A DNA stretch of 11,951 bases, from positions 1-11,951 of the forward strand of contig DHQM01000109.1 of the NCBI GenBank assembly GCA_002408105.1, given 5' to 3'. Positions 1 to 7,944 of the stretch are shown piece by piece. The notes under the pieces are model-generated. The model had not been told where the DNA came from. It saw only the letters and a program-made list of their open reading frames with translations, and ran no database searches. The position numbers and the translations under genes are program-made. Positions within the stretch are counted from its first letter, which is position 1. Every line of letters begins with the position of its first letter. Source of the DNA: Gammaproteobacteria bacterium UBA5338. GTDB lineage: Bacteria > Pseudomonadota > Gammaproteobacteria > Pseudomonadales > UBA5862.

Positions 1-784
1 CAAGGTGATCGACATCGACCAGAGCCCCATCGGCCGCACGCCCCGCTCGAATCCCGCCACCTACACCGGCCTTTTCACGCCGGTGCGCGAGCTGTTTGCC
101 GGCACCCAGGAAGCGCGATCGCGCGGATACAAGCCGGGACGATTCAGCTTTAACGTCAAGGGCGGGCGCTGCGAAGCCTGCCAGGGCGATGGCGTGATCA
201 AGGTGGAAATGCACTTTCTGCCCGACGTCTATGTGCCCTGTGACCAGTGCGGCGGCAAACGCTACAACCGCGAGACCCTGGAGGTCACCTACAAGGGGAA
301 AAACATCCACGAGGTTCTGGACCTGACCGTCGAGGAAGCACGCGGTTTCTTCGACGCGGTGCCGGCACTCGCACGCAAGCTGCAGACGCTGCTGGATGTC
401 GGCCTCGGGTATCTGCGTCTCGGGCAAGCCGCAACAACCCTGTCAGGCGGCGAAGCCCAGCGCGTGAAATTGGCCAAGGAGCTGTCCAAACGGGATACCG
501 GCCGGACCCTGTACATCCTAGACGAGCCCACCACGGGACTGCACTTTCACGACATCGCCCAGCTCCTGTCGGTTCTCCACCGACTGCGCGACCATGGCAA
601 CACAGTGGTGGTGATCGAGCACAACCTCGACGTCATCAAAACCGCAGACTGGATCCTGGATCTTGGCCCAGAGGGAGGGGATGGCGGCGGTCAGTTGGTG
701 TGCTGCGGAACACCCGAGACAGTGGCGGCAAACGCGAACTCCCACACCGGAAGGTTCCTCGCTCCCCTATTGAAAGACCCGTGA
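1..784 (+). CDS. uvrA: UvrABC excinuclease subunit A, C-terminal part (5' end outside window)
   Basis: UvrA is the damage-recognition ATPase of nucleotide excision repair; as a dimer it loads UvrB on distorted DNA. Only about the last 260 residues are here, of roughly 940 in the family; the frame is open to the left edge (first whole codon at 2-4). Numbering from the GTG at 5, a C-terminal zinc finger has paired cysteines at 56/59 and 79/82. The second ABC ATPase half follows, with signature LSGGE at 146-150, Walker B LYILDEP at 169-175 and an H-loop histidine at 206. The C-terminus ([11 protein letters not shown] then KDP) is normal for UvrA, so the gene is cut only by the window edge. It converges on rplQ, 108 bases away, and is not part of the ribosomal operon. 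The TGA at 782-784 lies in a 19-base tandem repeat. Confidence 0.98.
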   Translation, partial: KVIDIDQSPIGRTPRSNPATYTGLFTPVRELFAGTQEARSRGYKPGRFSFNVKGGRCEACQGDGVIKVEMHFLPDVYVPCDQCGGKRYNRETLEVTYKGKNIHEVLDLTVEEARGFFDAVPALARKLQTLLDVGLGYLRLGQAATTLSGGEAQRVKLAKELSKRDTGRTLYILDEPTTGLHFHDIAQLLSVLHRLRDHGNTVVVIEHNLDVIKTADWILDLGPEGGDGGGQLVCCGTPETVAANANSHTGRFLAPLLKDP

Positions 785-807
785 AAGATTGAAAGGCCCG
801 TGATAAG
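770..807. repeat. 19-base imperfect tandem duplication across the uvrA stop codon
   Basis: Bases 770-788 and 789-807 are adjacent copies with a 19-base period. The first 15 positions differ at one site (A versus G at position 8); the last four diverge more, giving about 15 of 19 matches. The first copy encodes the last uvrA codons and the TGA stop; the second lies in the untranslated tail. It looks like a small slippage duplication that extended the 3' flank. No function is evident. Confidence 0.6.
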
Positions 808-842
808 GGCCCGCATCCGACTGATTTTGGAGGGCCGGACGC

Positions 843-866
843 AAAACGCCGCCCGTTGGGGCGGCG
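843..866 (-). terminator. Probable rho-independent terminator of the ribosomal operon
   Basis: Bases 847-854 (CGCCGCCC) and 859-866 (GGGCGGCG) form a perfect 8-base-pair GC stem around a 4-base loop. Read on the minus strand, the stem is followed directly by TTTT (843-846). It starts 27 bases past the rplQ stop, where the operon should end. On the plus strand the hairpin is not followed by a T run, so it should act mainly on the ribosomal transcript, though uvrA transcripts would also carry the stem. The short T run lowers confidence slightly. Confidence 0.75.
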
Positions 867-892
867 CTTGCTTAAGACTGAACGGGTCGAAC

Positions 893-1276
893 TCAGTCGT
901 CGTCAGCGGATTCGACTTGGGGGCGGTCCACCAACTCAACCCACGCCATCGGGGCGTTGTCGCCATCGCGGTGCCCGCACTTGAGAATGCGCAGGTAGCC
1001 GCCTGGACGTTCACGGTACCGGGGACCCAGCTCCGCAAACAACTTGCCCACGGTATCCTTGTTTCGAATCCGAGCAAATGCCAGGCGTCGATTGGCGACG
1101 CTGTCGGTCTTGGCCAAAGTGATCAGCGGCTCCGCATGGCGGCGCAGTTCCTTGGCCTTGGGTAGGGTGGTTTTAATCAACTCGTGCTCCACCAAGGACG
1201 CAGTCATATTGCGAAACATGGCTTGGCGGTGCGAGCTGGTCCGGTTTAGGTGCCGTCCACTTTTACGATGACGCAT
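893..1276 (-). CDS. rplQ: 50S ribosomal protein L17
   Basis: L17 is a large-subunit protein near the exit-tunnel side of 23S rRNA. The 127-residue product begins [12 protein letters not shown] and carries the characteristic run around residues 17-45 (RQAMFRNM, then [11 protein letters not shown]) and the late segment GGYLRILK at 92-99. Length matches the usual 120-130 residues of proteobacteria. The tail after residue 120 is acidic (VESADDD), a region that varies in the family. It starts with ATG 51 bases downstream of rpoA and is the last gene of the alpha operon, followed by the hairpin at 847-866. Only a weak Shine-Dalgarno (AGAG) is visible upstream, which suggests translation may depend partly on rpoA. 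Confidence 0.98.
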   Translation of the reverse strand: MRHRKSGRHLNRTSSHRQAMFRNMTASLVEHELIKTTLPKAKELRRHAEPLITLAKTDSVANRRLAFARIRNKDTVGKLFAELGPRYRERPGGYLRILKCGHRDGDNAPMAWVELVDRPQVESADDD

Positions 1277-1327
1277 GACTGTTCTCTATCCAAAGACATT
1301 CAATAACAAACAACCGCTGGCTCGCAC

Positions 1328-2329
1328 TCAGTCTGCCGCGCTCTCAGTTGCCTTCAGCGATTCCGGCGGCCAGTTGTCCAGCCGCATCCCGAGGGACAGC
1401 CCCCGGGCCGCCAACACGTCTTTGATTTCGGTCAGCGATTTTTTCCCGAGGTTCGGAGTCTTCAGCAGTTCCACCTCGGTGCGTTGAATCAAGTCACCAA
1501 TGTGGTAGATGTTCTCAGCCTTGAGGCAGTTGGCCGACCGAACCGTGAGCTCCAGGTCATCGACCGGGCGCAGAAGAATTGGGTCAATCTCTCGGGATTC
1601 ACTGGCCCGCGGCGACTGAAGATCCCCCTGAAGCTCAACGAACACCGAAAGCTGCTGCTGCAGGATGGTCGCCGCTCGGCGCACCGCTTCCTCCGCTGTG
1701 ATCGTGCCGTCGGTTTCCAGGTCCAGCACCAGCTTGTCGAGGTCAGTGCGCTGTTCGACCCGCGCGGCCTCGACGACGTACGCCACCCGCCGAATTGGAC
1801 TGTAGCTGGCATCGATCATCAGTCGGCCGATGGGTGCACCCTCTCCATCTGGGTCCTGCAGACCGTCGGCAGGCACGTAGCCACGGCCTCGGGTCACAGT
1901 AAGGCTCATCTTGAAGTCCAGCTCCCCGCTCAGGTGACAGATCACATGGTCGGGGTTGGCGATCTCCATGTCCTGGACGGTTTGGATGTCTCCCGCAGTG
2001 ACCACACCCGGTCCTTGCTTGCGCACGCTGACTTCCGCACGCTCCTTCCCGTCCATGCGCACCGCCACGCCCTTCAGGTTCAACAACACCTCGATCACGT
2101 CTTCGCGGATCCCCTCCATGCTGCTGTAGGCGTGCTCAACTCCGACAATCTCAGCTTCGGTGACAGAGGCGCCGGGCATGGACGACAGCAAGATCCGCCG
2201 CAGGGCGTTGCCTAGGGTGTGCCCAAAACCCCGCTCCAAAGGTTCCAAAATGACTTTGGCACGGTTTGCGTTGACCTCTTGTACCTCAATGTGGCGCGGG
2301 GTCAAAAGATCGAGGGGTGAATTTTGCAT
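1328..2329 (-). CDS. rpoA: DNA-directed RNA polymerase subunit alpha
   Basis: Alpha forms the dimer on which beta and beta' assemble, and its C-terminal domain contacts UP elements and activators. The 333-residue length fits the gammaproteobacterial subunit (about 329). Residues 1 to about 233 are the N-terminal assembly domain, with the conserved block [15 protein letters not shown] at 36-50, including the arginine equivalent to E. coli Arg45. A linker follows, then the C-terminal domain from about 250, with [13 protein letters not shown] at 262-274 (Arg264 corresponds to DNA-contacting Arg265 of E. coli) and helix-hairpin-helix residues NLGKKSL at 293-299. It sits 42 bases after rpsD and 51 before rplQ, so it should be co-transcribed with the alpha operon. 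All key positions I could check are intact. Confidence 0.99.
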   Translation of the reverse strand: MQNSPLDLLTPRHIEVQEVNANRAKVILEPLERGFGHTLGNALRRILLSSMPGASVTEAEIVGVEHAYSSMEGIREDVIEVLLNLKGVAVRMDGKERAEVSVRKQGPGVVTAGDIQTVQDMEIANPDHVICHLSGELDFKMSLTVTRGRGYVPADGLQDPDGEGAPIGRLMIDASYSPIRRVAYVVEAARVEQRTDLDKLVLDLETDGTITAEEAVRRAATILQQQLSVFVELQGDLQSPRASESREIDPILLRPVDDLELTVRSANCLKAENIYHIGDLIQRTEVELLKTPNLGKKSLTEIKDVLAARGLSLGMRLDNWPPESLKATESAAD

Positions 2330-2371
2330 AATGAACTGTACCTGCTCGCTTGCGTGGAAGAACTCGTCGCT

Positions 2372-2992
2372 TTACTTGGAGTACAGCTCGACGATCAGGT
2401 TTTCGTTGATTTCTGGAGGCAGGTCTGCGCGGTCTGGCGAGCGCTTGAACACGCCTTCCATCTTATCCGCGGACACGTCAATCCACTCACAGGGCGCGCG
2501 CGTCTCAGAAAGCTCCAGGGCTGCCTTGATGCGCAACTGCTCTCGTGCACGCTCACGCACCGAGACGACATCACCGGGTGCCACTTGAAACGACGGAATG
2601 TTGACCACGGAACCGTTGACCATGATGGCGCGGTGCGACACGAGTTGGCGCGCTTCGGCTCGCGTTGACGCAAAGCCCATGCGGTACACCAGGTTGTCCA
2701 ACCGGCCTTCGAGAAGCTTCAGAAGGTTCTCACCGGTCGCTCCCTTGCGGCGCGCCGCCGCCTTGTAGTAATTGCGGAACTGTTTCTCCAGGACACCATA
2801 GATGCGCCGAACCTTCTGCTTTTCGCGCAACTGCACACCGTAGTCCGACAACCGGCGCCGCTGATTGCCATGCTGTCCAGGCGCGGAGTCCGGCTTGCAC
2901 TTGGAGTCCAGCGGCCGCACTCCGCTCTTGAGCATCAGGTCTGTACCTTCGCGGCGCGAAAGCTTACAGGTCGGTCCGGTGTATCTCGCCAT
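2372..2992 (-). CDS. rpsD: 30S ribosomal protein S4
   Basis: S4 is a primary 16S rRNA binder that starts 30S assembly near the 5' domain; in E. coli it also represses translation of its own operon. The 206-residue product begins [16 protein letters not shown], the standard S4 start. The frame stays open 20 codons further upstream, but those codons do not resemble S4, and a GGAG Shine-Dalgarno lies about 10 bases before the ATG at 2992, so I chose this start. The RNA-binding S4 domain spans about residues 96-158 ([13 protein letters not shown], then [11 protein letters not shown]). The C-terminus [11 protein letters not shown] is typical. It lies 29 bases after rpsK and 42 before rpoA. Whether the autoregulatory target exists here is uncertain (see the rpsM leader). 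Confidence 0.98.
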   Translation of the reverse strand: MARYTGPTCKLSRREGTDLMLKSGVRPLDSKCKPDSAPGQHGNQRRRLSDYGVQLREKQKVRRIYGVLEKQFRNYYKAAARRKGATGENLLKLLEGRLDNLVYRMGFASTRAEARQLVSHRAIMVNGSVVNIPSFQVAPGDVVSVRERAREQLRIKAALELSETRAPCEWIDVSADKMEGVFKRSPDRADLPPEINENLIVELYSK

Positions 2993-3021
2993 GTCGACTC
3001 TACTCCAACAATTGGTTCGCG

Positions 3022-3408
3022 TTATACGCGGCGCTTCTTCGGCGGCCGACATCCGTTGTGGGGGATGGGGGTCACGTCGGTGATGCTTTGGATTTTGAAG
3101 CCGCAGTTGTTCAGAGAACGCACTGCAGATTCACGACCAGGTCCCGGCCCCTTCACAAGCACATCCAGATTTTTGAGCCCATATTCCTGTGCCGCGGTAC
3201 CGGCCCGTTCGGCCGCAACCTGGGCTGCAAACGGCGTGCTCTTGCGCGATCCGCGAAAGCCAGAGCCGCCCGCTGTCGCCCAGGACAACGCATTGCCTTG
3301 ACGATCCGTGATGGTCACGATGGTGTTGTTAAAAGAAGCGTTGATGTGCGCGACACCATCAACGACGCTGCGCTTGACCTTCTTTTTACCGCTGTCTGAC
3401 TTAGCCAT
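3022..3408 (-). CDS. rpsK: 30S ribosomal protein S11
   Basis: S11 is a late-assembling platform protein of the small subunit, close to the E-site mRNA path. The 128 residues match the usual length (129 in E. coli). The core motif [19 protein letters not shown] runs over 17-35, followed by [21 protein letters not shown] at 47-67. The basic C-terminal segment [18 protein letters not shown] at 111-128 is almost invariant in bacteria. The N-terminal 14 residues are lysine-rich and divergent, as in relatives. It starts with ATG, has a GAG-type ribosome site just upstream, and follows rpsM by 61 bases, the second-longest gap within the minus-strand cluster. That gap carries a small inverted repeat (3453-3464) but no convincing promoter. 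Confidence 0.99.
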   Translation of the reverse strand: MAKSDSGKKKVKRSVVDGVAHINASFNNTIVTITDRQGNALSWATAGGSGFRGSRKSTPFAAQVAAERAGTAAQEYGLKNLDVLVKGPGPGRESAVRSLNNCGFKIQSITDVTPIPHNGCRPPKKRRV

Positions 3409-3469
3409 TCACTCGACCCATTGACTTGACTGTGCGTACCCGAGCCCGCCGAACAGGCCCCTGTGGCAA

Positions 3470-3826
3470 CTATTTGCGAATCGGTTTGCGGGGGCCTTTG
3501 CGGGTCCGCGCGTTGGTCTTTGTGCGCTGCCCACGAACCGGCAGTCCGCGGCGGTGCCGAAGGCCTCGATAACACCCCAGATCCATCAATCGCTTGATGT
3601 TCATGGTGATCTCTCGGCGCAGGTCCCCTTCTACGGTCCGCTTGGCCACTTCCTGGCGCAGTGTTTCGACTTCCGCCTCAGTCAAGTCCTGGATCCTTGC
3701 TGCTGGACTGACCGCGGCCGCCGCGCAGATTTGACGCGCTGTAGGACGGCCAATGCCATACACGTAGGTCAGCGCGACTTCCGCGTGCTTGTTGTCTGGG
3801 ATATTGATTCCCGCGATACGGGCCAT
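3470..3826 (-). CDS. rpsM: 30S ribosomal protein S13
   Basis: S13 sits in the head of the 30S subunit, contacts the 50S in bridge B1 and touches P-site tRNA with its tail. The 118-residue length equals that of E. coli. It begins [20 protein letters not shown] with the helix-two-turn-helix segment [14 protein letters not shown] at 21-34. The basic signature [27 protein letters not shown] spans 85-111 and the lysine/arginine tail contacts tRNA. GGAG lies 8 bases before the ATG. It is probably the first gene of the alpha operon: a 101-base gap separates it from rpmJ, and that gap contains a sigma70-like promoter at 3882-3910. Confidence 0.99.
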   Translation of the reverse strand: MARIAGINIPDNKHAEVALTYVYGIGRPTARQICAAAAVSPAARIQDLTEAEVETLRQEVAKRTVEGDLRREITMNIKRLMDLGCYRGLRHRRGLPVRGQRTKTNARTRKGPRKPIRK

Positions 3827-3847
3827 GCCTATTGCTCCGTGTTAATG

Positions 3848-3861
3848 CGATGCGGCCATCG
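3848..3861 (-). other. Small hairpin in the rpsM leader
   Basis: The minus-strand leader contains CGATG and CATCG flanking a 4-base loop, a 5-base-pair stem that ends 21 bases upstream of the rpsM ATG. It would lie in the short 5' untranslated region made from the promoter at 3882-3910, just before the GGAG ribosome site. In enterobacteria the rpsM leader folds into a pseudoknot bound by S4. This leader does not visibly resemble that one, so any regulatory role is speculative. Confidence 0.35.
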
Positions 3862-3881
3862 AGCGGCGAAAAAGGGGCGAA

Positions 3882-3910
3882 ATTGTAATGAAATCCGCAC
3901 CGCCGATCAA
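3882..3910 (-). promoter_or_regulatory. Candidate sigma70-type promoter of the alpha operon (PrpsM)
   Basis: On the minus strand TTGATC (3905-3910) and TACAAT (3882-3887) are separated by exactly 17 bases, matching the -35 and -10 consensus at 4 of 6 and 5 of 6 positions. The predicted start is near 3875-3873, giving a leader of about 50 bases before rpsM. The stretch just after the -10 box reads TTCGCCCC; a GC-rich discriminator is a known property of promoters repressed by ppGpp/DksA, which would suit ribosomal genes. It lies in the largest gap in the minus-strand cluster. No experimental support is available here. Confidence 0.6.
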
Positions 3911-3927
3911 TGGCATCCAGCCGCCAA

Positions 3928-4044
3928 TCAGCCTTGACGCTGCTTGTGGCGTGGCTCGGCCGAGCAGATCACCCGCACCGAACCATGCCGGCGAACGACC
4001 TTGCAGTTGCGACAAACTTTCTTGACTGACGCGCGAACTTTCAT
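3928..4044 (-). CDS. rpmJ: 50S ribosomal protein L36 (zinc-binding form)
   Basis: L36 is the smallest large-subunit protein and stabilises 23S rRNA packing around a zinc ion. Translating 4044 down to the TGA at 3928-3930 gives 38 residues, exactly the family length, starting [15 protein letters not shown] and ending [12 protein letters not shown]. The zinc ligands are Cys11, Cys14, Cys27 and His33, so this is the zinc-containing paralogue type. An almost perfect ribosome site, AGGAGG, lies 7 bases before the ATG (4052-4057). It follows secY by 24 bases with no infA between them. It is probably the last gene of the spc operon; the next gene, rpsM, has its own promoter candidate. Confidence 0.97.
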   Translation of the reverse strand: MKVRASVKKVCRNCKVVRRHGSVRVICSAEPRHKQRQG

Positions 4045-4068
4045 GCCTACCCCTCCTGTGCCGGTGCC

Positions 4069-5391
4069 CTATCGGGCGGCACCACCAAAGTTCTTCAAAT
4101 TGGACTTTTTCATCAACGAGTCGTACTGATGGCTCATCAAGTGCGACTGCAATTGCGCAATGAAATCCATCACCACAACGACCACGATCAACAACGAGGT
4201 TCCGCCCAGGTAAAAGGGGACACTGAACATCATCACCAACCCCTGCGGCAACAGGCACACCCCGGTGATGTACAGAGCGCCGAACAGGGTCAACCGCGTG
4301 AGCACCGAGTCGATGTACTTCGCCGACTGCTCACCGGGACGAATGCCAGGGATGAATGCACCTGACCGCTTCAGGTTGTCCGCGACGTCCCGCGGGTTGA
4401 ACACCAGGGCGGTGTAAAAAAAGCTGAAAAACACGATCAATGCCGAAAACAGCAGAACATTGAGGGGCTGCCCCGGCCCGATGGCCAGAGCAACATTCTG
4501 CAGCCAGTCGAACCCGTTTGACTGACCCACCCACTGCGCCAACGACGCCGGAAAAAGCAAAATGCTGCTCGCGAAGATCGCCGGAATCACACCCGCCATA
4601 TTGACCTTCAGCGGCAAATGGCTGGTCTGGGCCGCGTACATTTTTCTACCTTGCTGTCGGCGCGCGTAGTTCACCGTAATGCGCCGCTGACCCCTTTCAA
4701 TGAAGACAATGAATGCAATCACCGCGACAGCCACAAAGCCAATGGCCAGCAGCGCGATGATGTTGATTTCACCCTGCCTGGCCTGCTCCAAGGACTGTCC
4801 GATGGCGCTCGGCAATCCAGCGACGATCCCCGCAAAGATCAGCATCGAAATGCCGTTCCCAATGCCGCGCTCGGTGATCTGCTCGCCGAGCCACATCATG
4901 AACATCGATCCGGTCACCAGCGATGCAATCGCCACGAAGTAAAAGGTTGGCCCCGGCGCGAACGCCAGCCCTTGGCCAGCCAATCCCACGGACATCCCCG
5001 TCGATTGAACCGTAGCAAGCAGCAGGGTCCCGTAGCGCGTGTATTGGGTGATCTTGCGCCGTCCCGCCTCGCCCTCCTTCTTCAACTGCTCCAACTCCGG
5101 CACCACCGCGCTGAGCAGCTGCATGATGATCGATGCAGAGATGTACGGCATGATCCCAAGAGCGAGAATACTCATGCGCTCAAGCGCACCCCCGGAAAAC
5201 ATATTGAACAGCCCGAGGATGGTGCCTTCGTTTTGGTCAAACAGCGCACTCACACGGTCCGGGTTGATTCCCGGCACCGGGATGTGGGTGCCAATCCGAT
5301 ACACAATGAGTGCGATGAACAAAAAGCGCAGGCGCGCCCACAACTCAGTCAGTCCCGGTTGTGACAATGGAGAGGTTCCAGCCTTAGCCAT
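4069..5391 (-). CDS. secY: Preprotein translocase channel subunit SecY
   Basis: SecY is the ten-helix channel of the Sec translocon in the inner membrane; with SecE and SecG it moves proteins driven by SecA or by translating ribosomes. The 440-residue length is close to the E. coli protein (443). The first membrane helix is about residues 19-36. The plug/second-helix signature [20 protein letters not shown] occupies 61-80, a second family motif [17 protein letters not shown] is at 172-188, and the cytoplasmic C5 loop [10 protein letters not shown] is at 344-353 with the essential arginine at 351 (Arg357 in E. coli). The C-terminal tail [11 protein letters not shown] is typical of proteobacteria. 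It follows rplO by 19 bases. Confidence 0.99.
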   Translation of the reverse strand: MAKAGTSPLSQPGLTELWARLRFLFIALIVYRIGTHIPVPGINPDRVSALFDQNEGTILGLFNMFSGGALERMSILALGIMPYISASIIMQLLSAVVPELEQLKKEGEAGRRKITQYTRYGTLLLATVQSTGMSVGLAGQGLAFAPGPTFYFVAIASLVTGSMFMMWLGEQITERGIGNGISMLIFAGIVAGLPSAIGQSLEQARQGEINIIALLAIGFVAVAVIAFIVFIERGQRRITVNYARRQQGRKMYAAQTSHLPLKVNMAGVIPAIFASSILLFPASLAQWVGQSNGFDWLQNVALAIGPGQPLNVLLFSALIVFFSFFYTALVFNPRDVADNLKRSGAFIPGIRPGEQSAKYIDSVLTRLTLFGALYITGVCLLPQGLVMMFSVPFYLGGTSLLIVVVVVMDFIAQLQSHLMSHQYDSLMKKSNLKNFGGAAR

Positions 5392-5410
5392 ACCGAGAAC
5401 GCCCGCGCCG

Positions 5411-5857
5411 TTATTCGAAACGGCCGCCCGCCGCTTCGATTGCTGAACGCGCTCCCGCCGTGACCGAGACGCCCTTCACCACCACGGGTTTCTCCAGCGT
5501 CCCTGATGCGAAAATTTTCGCCCGTTGCATGCTTTTCTTGACCACGCCCGCCTGCTTCAGCGCATCGAGGTCAATCACATCCGCCTCAATTCCAGCCAGT
5601 TCGGACAGACGAACCTGCGCCGTGACCCGACCGACCCGAGAACTGAACCCGAATTTCGGCAGGCGGCGCTGCAGCGGCATTTGGCCGCCCTCAAAACCAG
5701 GCTTGACGCGTCCACCCGAACGGGATTTTTGCCCCTTGTGACCGCGCCCTGCAGTCTTTCCAAGGCCGCTGCCAATTCCGCGGCCAACGCGTTTTGCGGC
5801 GGGGCGCGACCCTTCGGCCGCCCGAACCTGGTTCAACCCAAGCGGTTGATCAGCCAT
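5411..5857 (-). CDS. rplO: 50S ribosomal protein L15
   Basis: L15 is a late-assembling 50S protein whose extended basic arm threads through 23S rRNA. The 148-residue product has the glycine-rich arm [19 protein letters not shown] at 25-43 and the signature [18 protein letters not shown] at 54-71, ending AGGRFE as usual. The frame is open 17 codons further upstream inside rpmD. I chose the ATG at 5857 because [10 protein letters not shown] aligns with normal L15 starts and a strong GAGGAG ribosome site lies 7 bases before it, inside rpmD. Its start overlaps the rpmD stop by 8 bases (5850-5857), which suggests translational coupling. Confidence 0.98.
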   Translation of the reverse strand: MADQPLGLNQVRAAEGSRPAAKRVGRGIGSGLGKTAGRGHKGQKSRSGGRVKPGFEGGQMPLQRRLPKFGFSSRVGRVTAQVRLSELAGIEADVIDLDALKQAGVVKKSMQRAKIFASGTLEKPVVVKGVSVTAGARSAIEAAGGRFE

Positions 5858-6047
5858 TGCCCAACTCCTCAACGTTGATGAGGTACCGCACCTTGTTGAC
5901 CATTCCACGAACCGACGCAGTGTCGATCAGCTCTCGGCTCTGGCCAATCCGCTTCAGGCCAAGGCCCGTCAGACAGGCCTGGTGTGAGGCCAGTCTTCCG
6001 TGGCGACTGCGCACCAGGGTCACTCGAATTCGATTGGTATCACTCAT
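5850..6047 (-). CDS. rpmD: 50S ribosomal protein L30
   Basis: L30 is a small globular 50S protein bound near 5S rRNA and domain II of 23S rRNA. The product is 65 residues, slightly longer than the 59-60 of E. coli, with six or so extra residues at the ends. Family features are the first strand [13 protein letters not shown] at 6-18, [21 protein letters not shown] at 28-48, and the closing [13 protein letters not shown] at 49-61. It starts with ATG 19 bases after rpsE, and its last bases overlap the start of rplO. L30 is absent from some bacterial phyla and its presence here fits proteobacteria. Confidence 0.97.
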   Translation of the reverse strand: MSDTNRIRVTLVRSRHGRLASHQACLTGLGLKRIGQSRELIDTASVRGMVNKVRYLINVEELGNG

Positions 6048-6066
6048 GATTCAATTCCTGTCCCAG

Positions 6067-6576
6067 TCACCCGACGAGGTCAGCCACTTCCTTGCCTCGA
6101 CGGGCTGCAACTTGCTCTGGCGATTGCATCGACGCCAATCCTTTCAGGGTGGCGCGAACCACGTTCACCGGGTTGGTGGAGCCGTAGCACTTGGCCAGAA
6201 CGTTTTGTACGCCGGCAAGTTCCAGCACCGCGCGCATTGCGCCCCCTGCAATCACTCCAGTACCTTCGGATGCCGGCTGCATATAGACCCGCGCCGAGCC
6301 ATGTTCAGCCGTCACCGGGTACTGCAAGGTGTTGCTTTGCAACGGCACTGAAACCATGTTTCTGCGTGCCGCTTCCATCGCTTTTTGAATGGCGAGCGGG
6401 ACTTCACGGGCCTTCCCACGGCCAATGCCGACACGGCCGTTGCCGTCACCGACCACCGTCAGCGCGGTAAAAGAGAAAATGCGCCCGCCCTTGACCACCT
6501 TCGCCACGCGGTTTACTTGTACCAGCTTTTCAAGCAGCCCTTCGGCGTTGTTTTCAGCGTTTTCCGTCAATGCCAT
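6067..6576 (-). CDS. rpsE: 30S ribosomal protein S5
   Basis: S5 sits at the mRNA entry side of the 30S subunit and affects decoding accuracy and helicase activity. The 169-residue length is near the E. coli protein (167). The double-stranded RNA-binding-like N-terminal domain holds VKGGRIFSF at 28-36; this loop is where spectinomycin-resistance substitutions arise in relatives, and it is unaltered here. [10 protein letters not shown] at 41-50 and [22 protein letters not shown] at 101-122 are conserved, followed by [19 protein letters not shown]. The gene is 12 bases after rplR and 19 before rpmD, within the spc operon. Confidence 0.99.
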   Translation of the reverse strand: MALTENAENNAEGLLEKLVQVNRVAKVVKGGRIFSFTALTVVGDGNGRVGIGRGKAREVPLAIQKAMEAARRNMVSVPLQSNTLQYPVTAEHGSARVYMQPASEGTGVIAGGAMRAVLELAGVQNVLAKCYGSTNPVNVVRATLKGLASMQSPEQVAARRGKEVADLVG

Positions 6577-6588
6577 GAGATCGCACCC

Positions 6589-6936
6589 TTAAAAGTGAAG
6601 GCCCGCCGACCGTGCCGCTTCAGCCAGCGCCTTCACGCGGCCGTGATACAAAAATCCCGCTCGATCAAAGGCCACCGTCGAGACGCCAGCAGCTTGTGCG
6701 CGCTCAGCAATCGCAGCCCCAACCTTCGATGCAGCGTCAACGTTTCCGGTGGGGCCCTGCCACGCCTTTTCTACTGTGCTGGCTGACGCCAGCACGCGCT
6801 CACCCTCGGGTGTGACGATTTGGGCATACATGTGCTTGGAGGTGCGGTGCACCAACAACCGATGAACGCCCTGTGCGCGGATCCGTGACCGCGCGCGCCG
6901 AATGCGCCGCTGGCGGGATGCTTTCTTGAGATGCAT
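6589..6936 (-). CDS. rplR: 50S ribosomal protein L18
   Basis: L18 binds 5S rRNA together with L5 and helps dock it on the 50S subunit. The 115-residue product (117 in E. coli) starts [20 protein letters not shown], the usual arginine-rich arm, and ends with the signature [20 protein letters not shown] at 90-109. The frame is open 46 codons further upstream, but that part overlaps rplF and is unlike L18. The ATG at 6936 is chosen because it fits the family and has AGGG overlapping the rplF stop codon (TAGGG) as its ribosome site. The gap to rplF is only 10 bases. Confidence 0.98.
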   Translation of the reverse strand: MHLKKASRQRRIRRARSRIRAQGVHRLLVHRTSKHMYAQIVTPEGERVLASASTVEKAWQGPTGNVDAASKVGAAIAERAQAAGVSTVAFDRAGFLYHGRVKALAEAARSAGLHF

Positions 6937-6946
6937 GACTGCGACC

Positions 6947-7480
6947 CTACTTTTTCTTGGCTTCTTTGCGTCGGACCTGCTCATCCGAATAGCGGACTCC
7001 CTTGCCCTTGTAGGGCTCGGGGGGCCGCAGCCCTCGAATCTCAGCCGCGACTTGACCCACTTTCTGCTTATCAACGCCCGTCAACACAATTTCGGTTTGT
7101 GACGGGGTTTCGGCACTTACCCCCTCGGGCAACTGGTAGTCCACGGGGTGGGAAAACCCAAGGGTCAGGTTAACGATCGACCCGGACACCTTGGCCCGAT
7201 AGCCGACCCCGACCAGTTGGAGCCGGCGCTCAAAGCCACTGTGTACTCCCGTCACCATGTTCTGCACCAGGGCGCGCGCCGTGCCAGCCATCGCGAGGTT
7301 TCCGTCGCCGCCTTCACGCTGCTGAACCACGAGCTGGTCACCATCCTGGCTGACCTCGATGAAGTCAGGCACAGCCCAGCTCAACTGGCCTTTGGTGCCC
7401 TTGACGAAAACCTGCTGCTGATTGATCTGCACCTCGACCCCTTTTGGAAGGTTGACTGGCGCTTTTGCGATTCTTGACAT
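6947..7480 (-). CDS. rplF: 50S ribosomal protein L6
   Basis: L6 binds near the sarcin-ricin loop and the base of the L7/L12 stalk, close to the factor-binding site. The 177 residues match E. coli. It starts [17 protein letters not shown] and consists of two similar alpha/beta domains, as in the family. The C-terminal signature [13 protein letters not shown] is at 152-164, followed by a lysine-rich tail. Inside the first domain [19 protein letters not shown] at 67-85 is also typical. The gene starts with ATG 32 bases after rpsH, and its TAG stop overlaps the ribosome site of rplR. Confidence 0.99.
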   Translation of the reverse strand: MSRIAKAPVNLPKGVEVQINQQQVFVKGTKGQLSWAVPDFIEVSQDGDQLVVQQREGGDGNLAMAGTARALVQNMVTGVHSGFERRLQLVGVGYRAKVSGSIVNLTLGFSHPVDYQLPEGVSAETPSQTEIVLTGVDKQKVGQVAAEIRGLRPPEPYKGKGVRYSDEQVRRKEAKKK

Positions 7481-7512
7481 ATCCCCTCAACCCCAAGCGC
7501 GGGTGCCCCGGA

Positions 7513-7905
7513 TCAAAACACCGTGCACAAGACTTCTCCCCCGAGTCCCGCCGCGCGCGCAGCGCGGTCGGTCATAACGCCCTTGCTCGTCGAAATGACC
7601 GCGGTTCCCAGCCCGCCACGTACGCTCGGAAGACCATCCTTCGCCCGGTACTGGCGCAAACTTGGACGACTGAATCGATGCAACTCTTCGATTACCGGTC
7701 GTCCTTCGTGGTACTTCAGTTGGACAACCAATTCAGGCTTGGCCTCGCCTTCCATCCGAAAGCCGTCGATGTAGCCTTCTGTCTCCAACACCTTCAGTAC
7801 CGCGGACTTCAGCCGCGAAGCTGGCGCCCGGGTTTCTTCTTTACCAGCCATCTGCGCGTTTCGAATCCGCGTCAACAGGTCTGCGAGCGGGTCTTGCATA
7901 CTCAT
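7513..7905 (-). CDS. rpsH: 30S ribosomal protein S8
   Basis: S8 binds the central domain of 16S rRNA early in assembly; in E. coli it represses spc operon translation at the rplE start. The 130-residue length equals E. coli. It starts [18 protein letters not shown] and contains the near-invariant C-terminal RNA-binding segment from [15 protein letters not shown] (106-120) to LGGEVLC (121-127). A second methionine at residue 3 is also possible as a start, but the upstream ATG at 7905 matches the usual MSMQDP beginning. It lies 39 bases after rpsN and 32 before rplF. Confidence 0.99.
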   Translation of the reverse strand: MSMQDPLADLLTRIRNAQMAGKEETRAPASRLKSAVLKVLETEGYIDGFRMEGEAKPELVVQLKYHEGRPVIEELHRFSRPSLRQYRAKDGLPSVRGGLGTAVISTSKGVMTDRAARAAGLGGEVLCTVF

Positions 7906-7944
7906 CGAATAATCGCTCCGTGGTGTCGAGGGCGGGCCAGCGCC

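Noticed and set aside
795..811. Small inverted repeat (GGCCC, 7-base loop, GGGCC) just after uvrA as a uvrA terminator.
   Set aside because: Only five base pairs and not followed directly by a T run; it is partly made by the tandem duplication.
1484..2215. Plus-strand open frame of 243 codons opposite rpoA.
   Set aside because: Shadow of rpoA; rich in His, Gln and Arg with no conserved motif.
2993..3052. N-terminally extended S4 (20 extra codons) from the longer open frame.
   Set aside because: The extension overlaps the end of rpsK, is unlike any S4 N-terminus, and a good ribosome site precedes the standard MARY start.
4618..5364. Plus-strand open frame of 248 codons opposite secY.
   Set aside because: Composition is histidine/arginine/glutamine-rich as expected from reading a membrane-protein gene backwards; no family resemblance or ribosome site.
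6937..7074. N-terminally extended L18 (46 extra codons).
   Set aside because: The extra part overlaps rplF and does not resemble L18; the standard start at 6936 has its own ribosome site.
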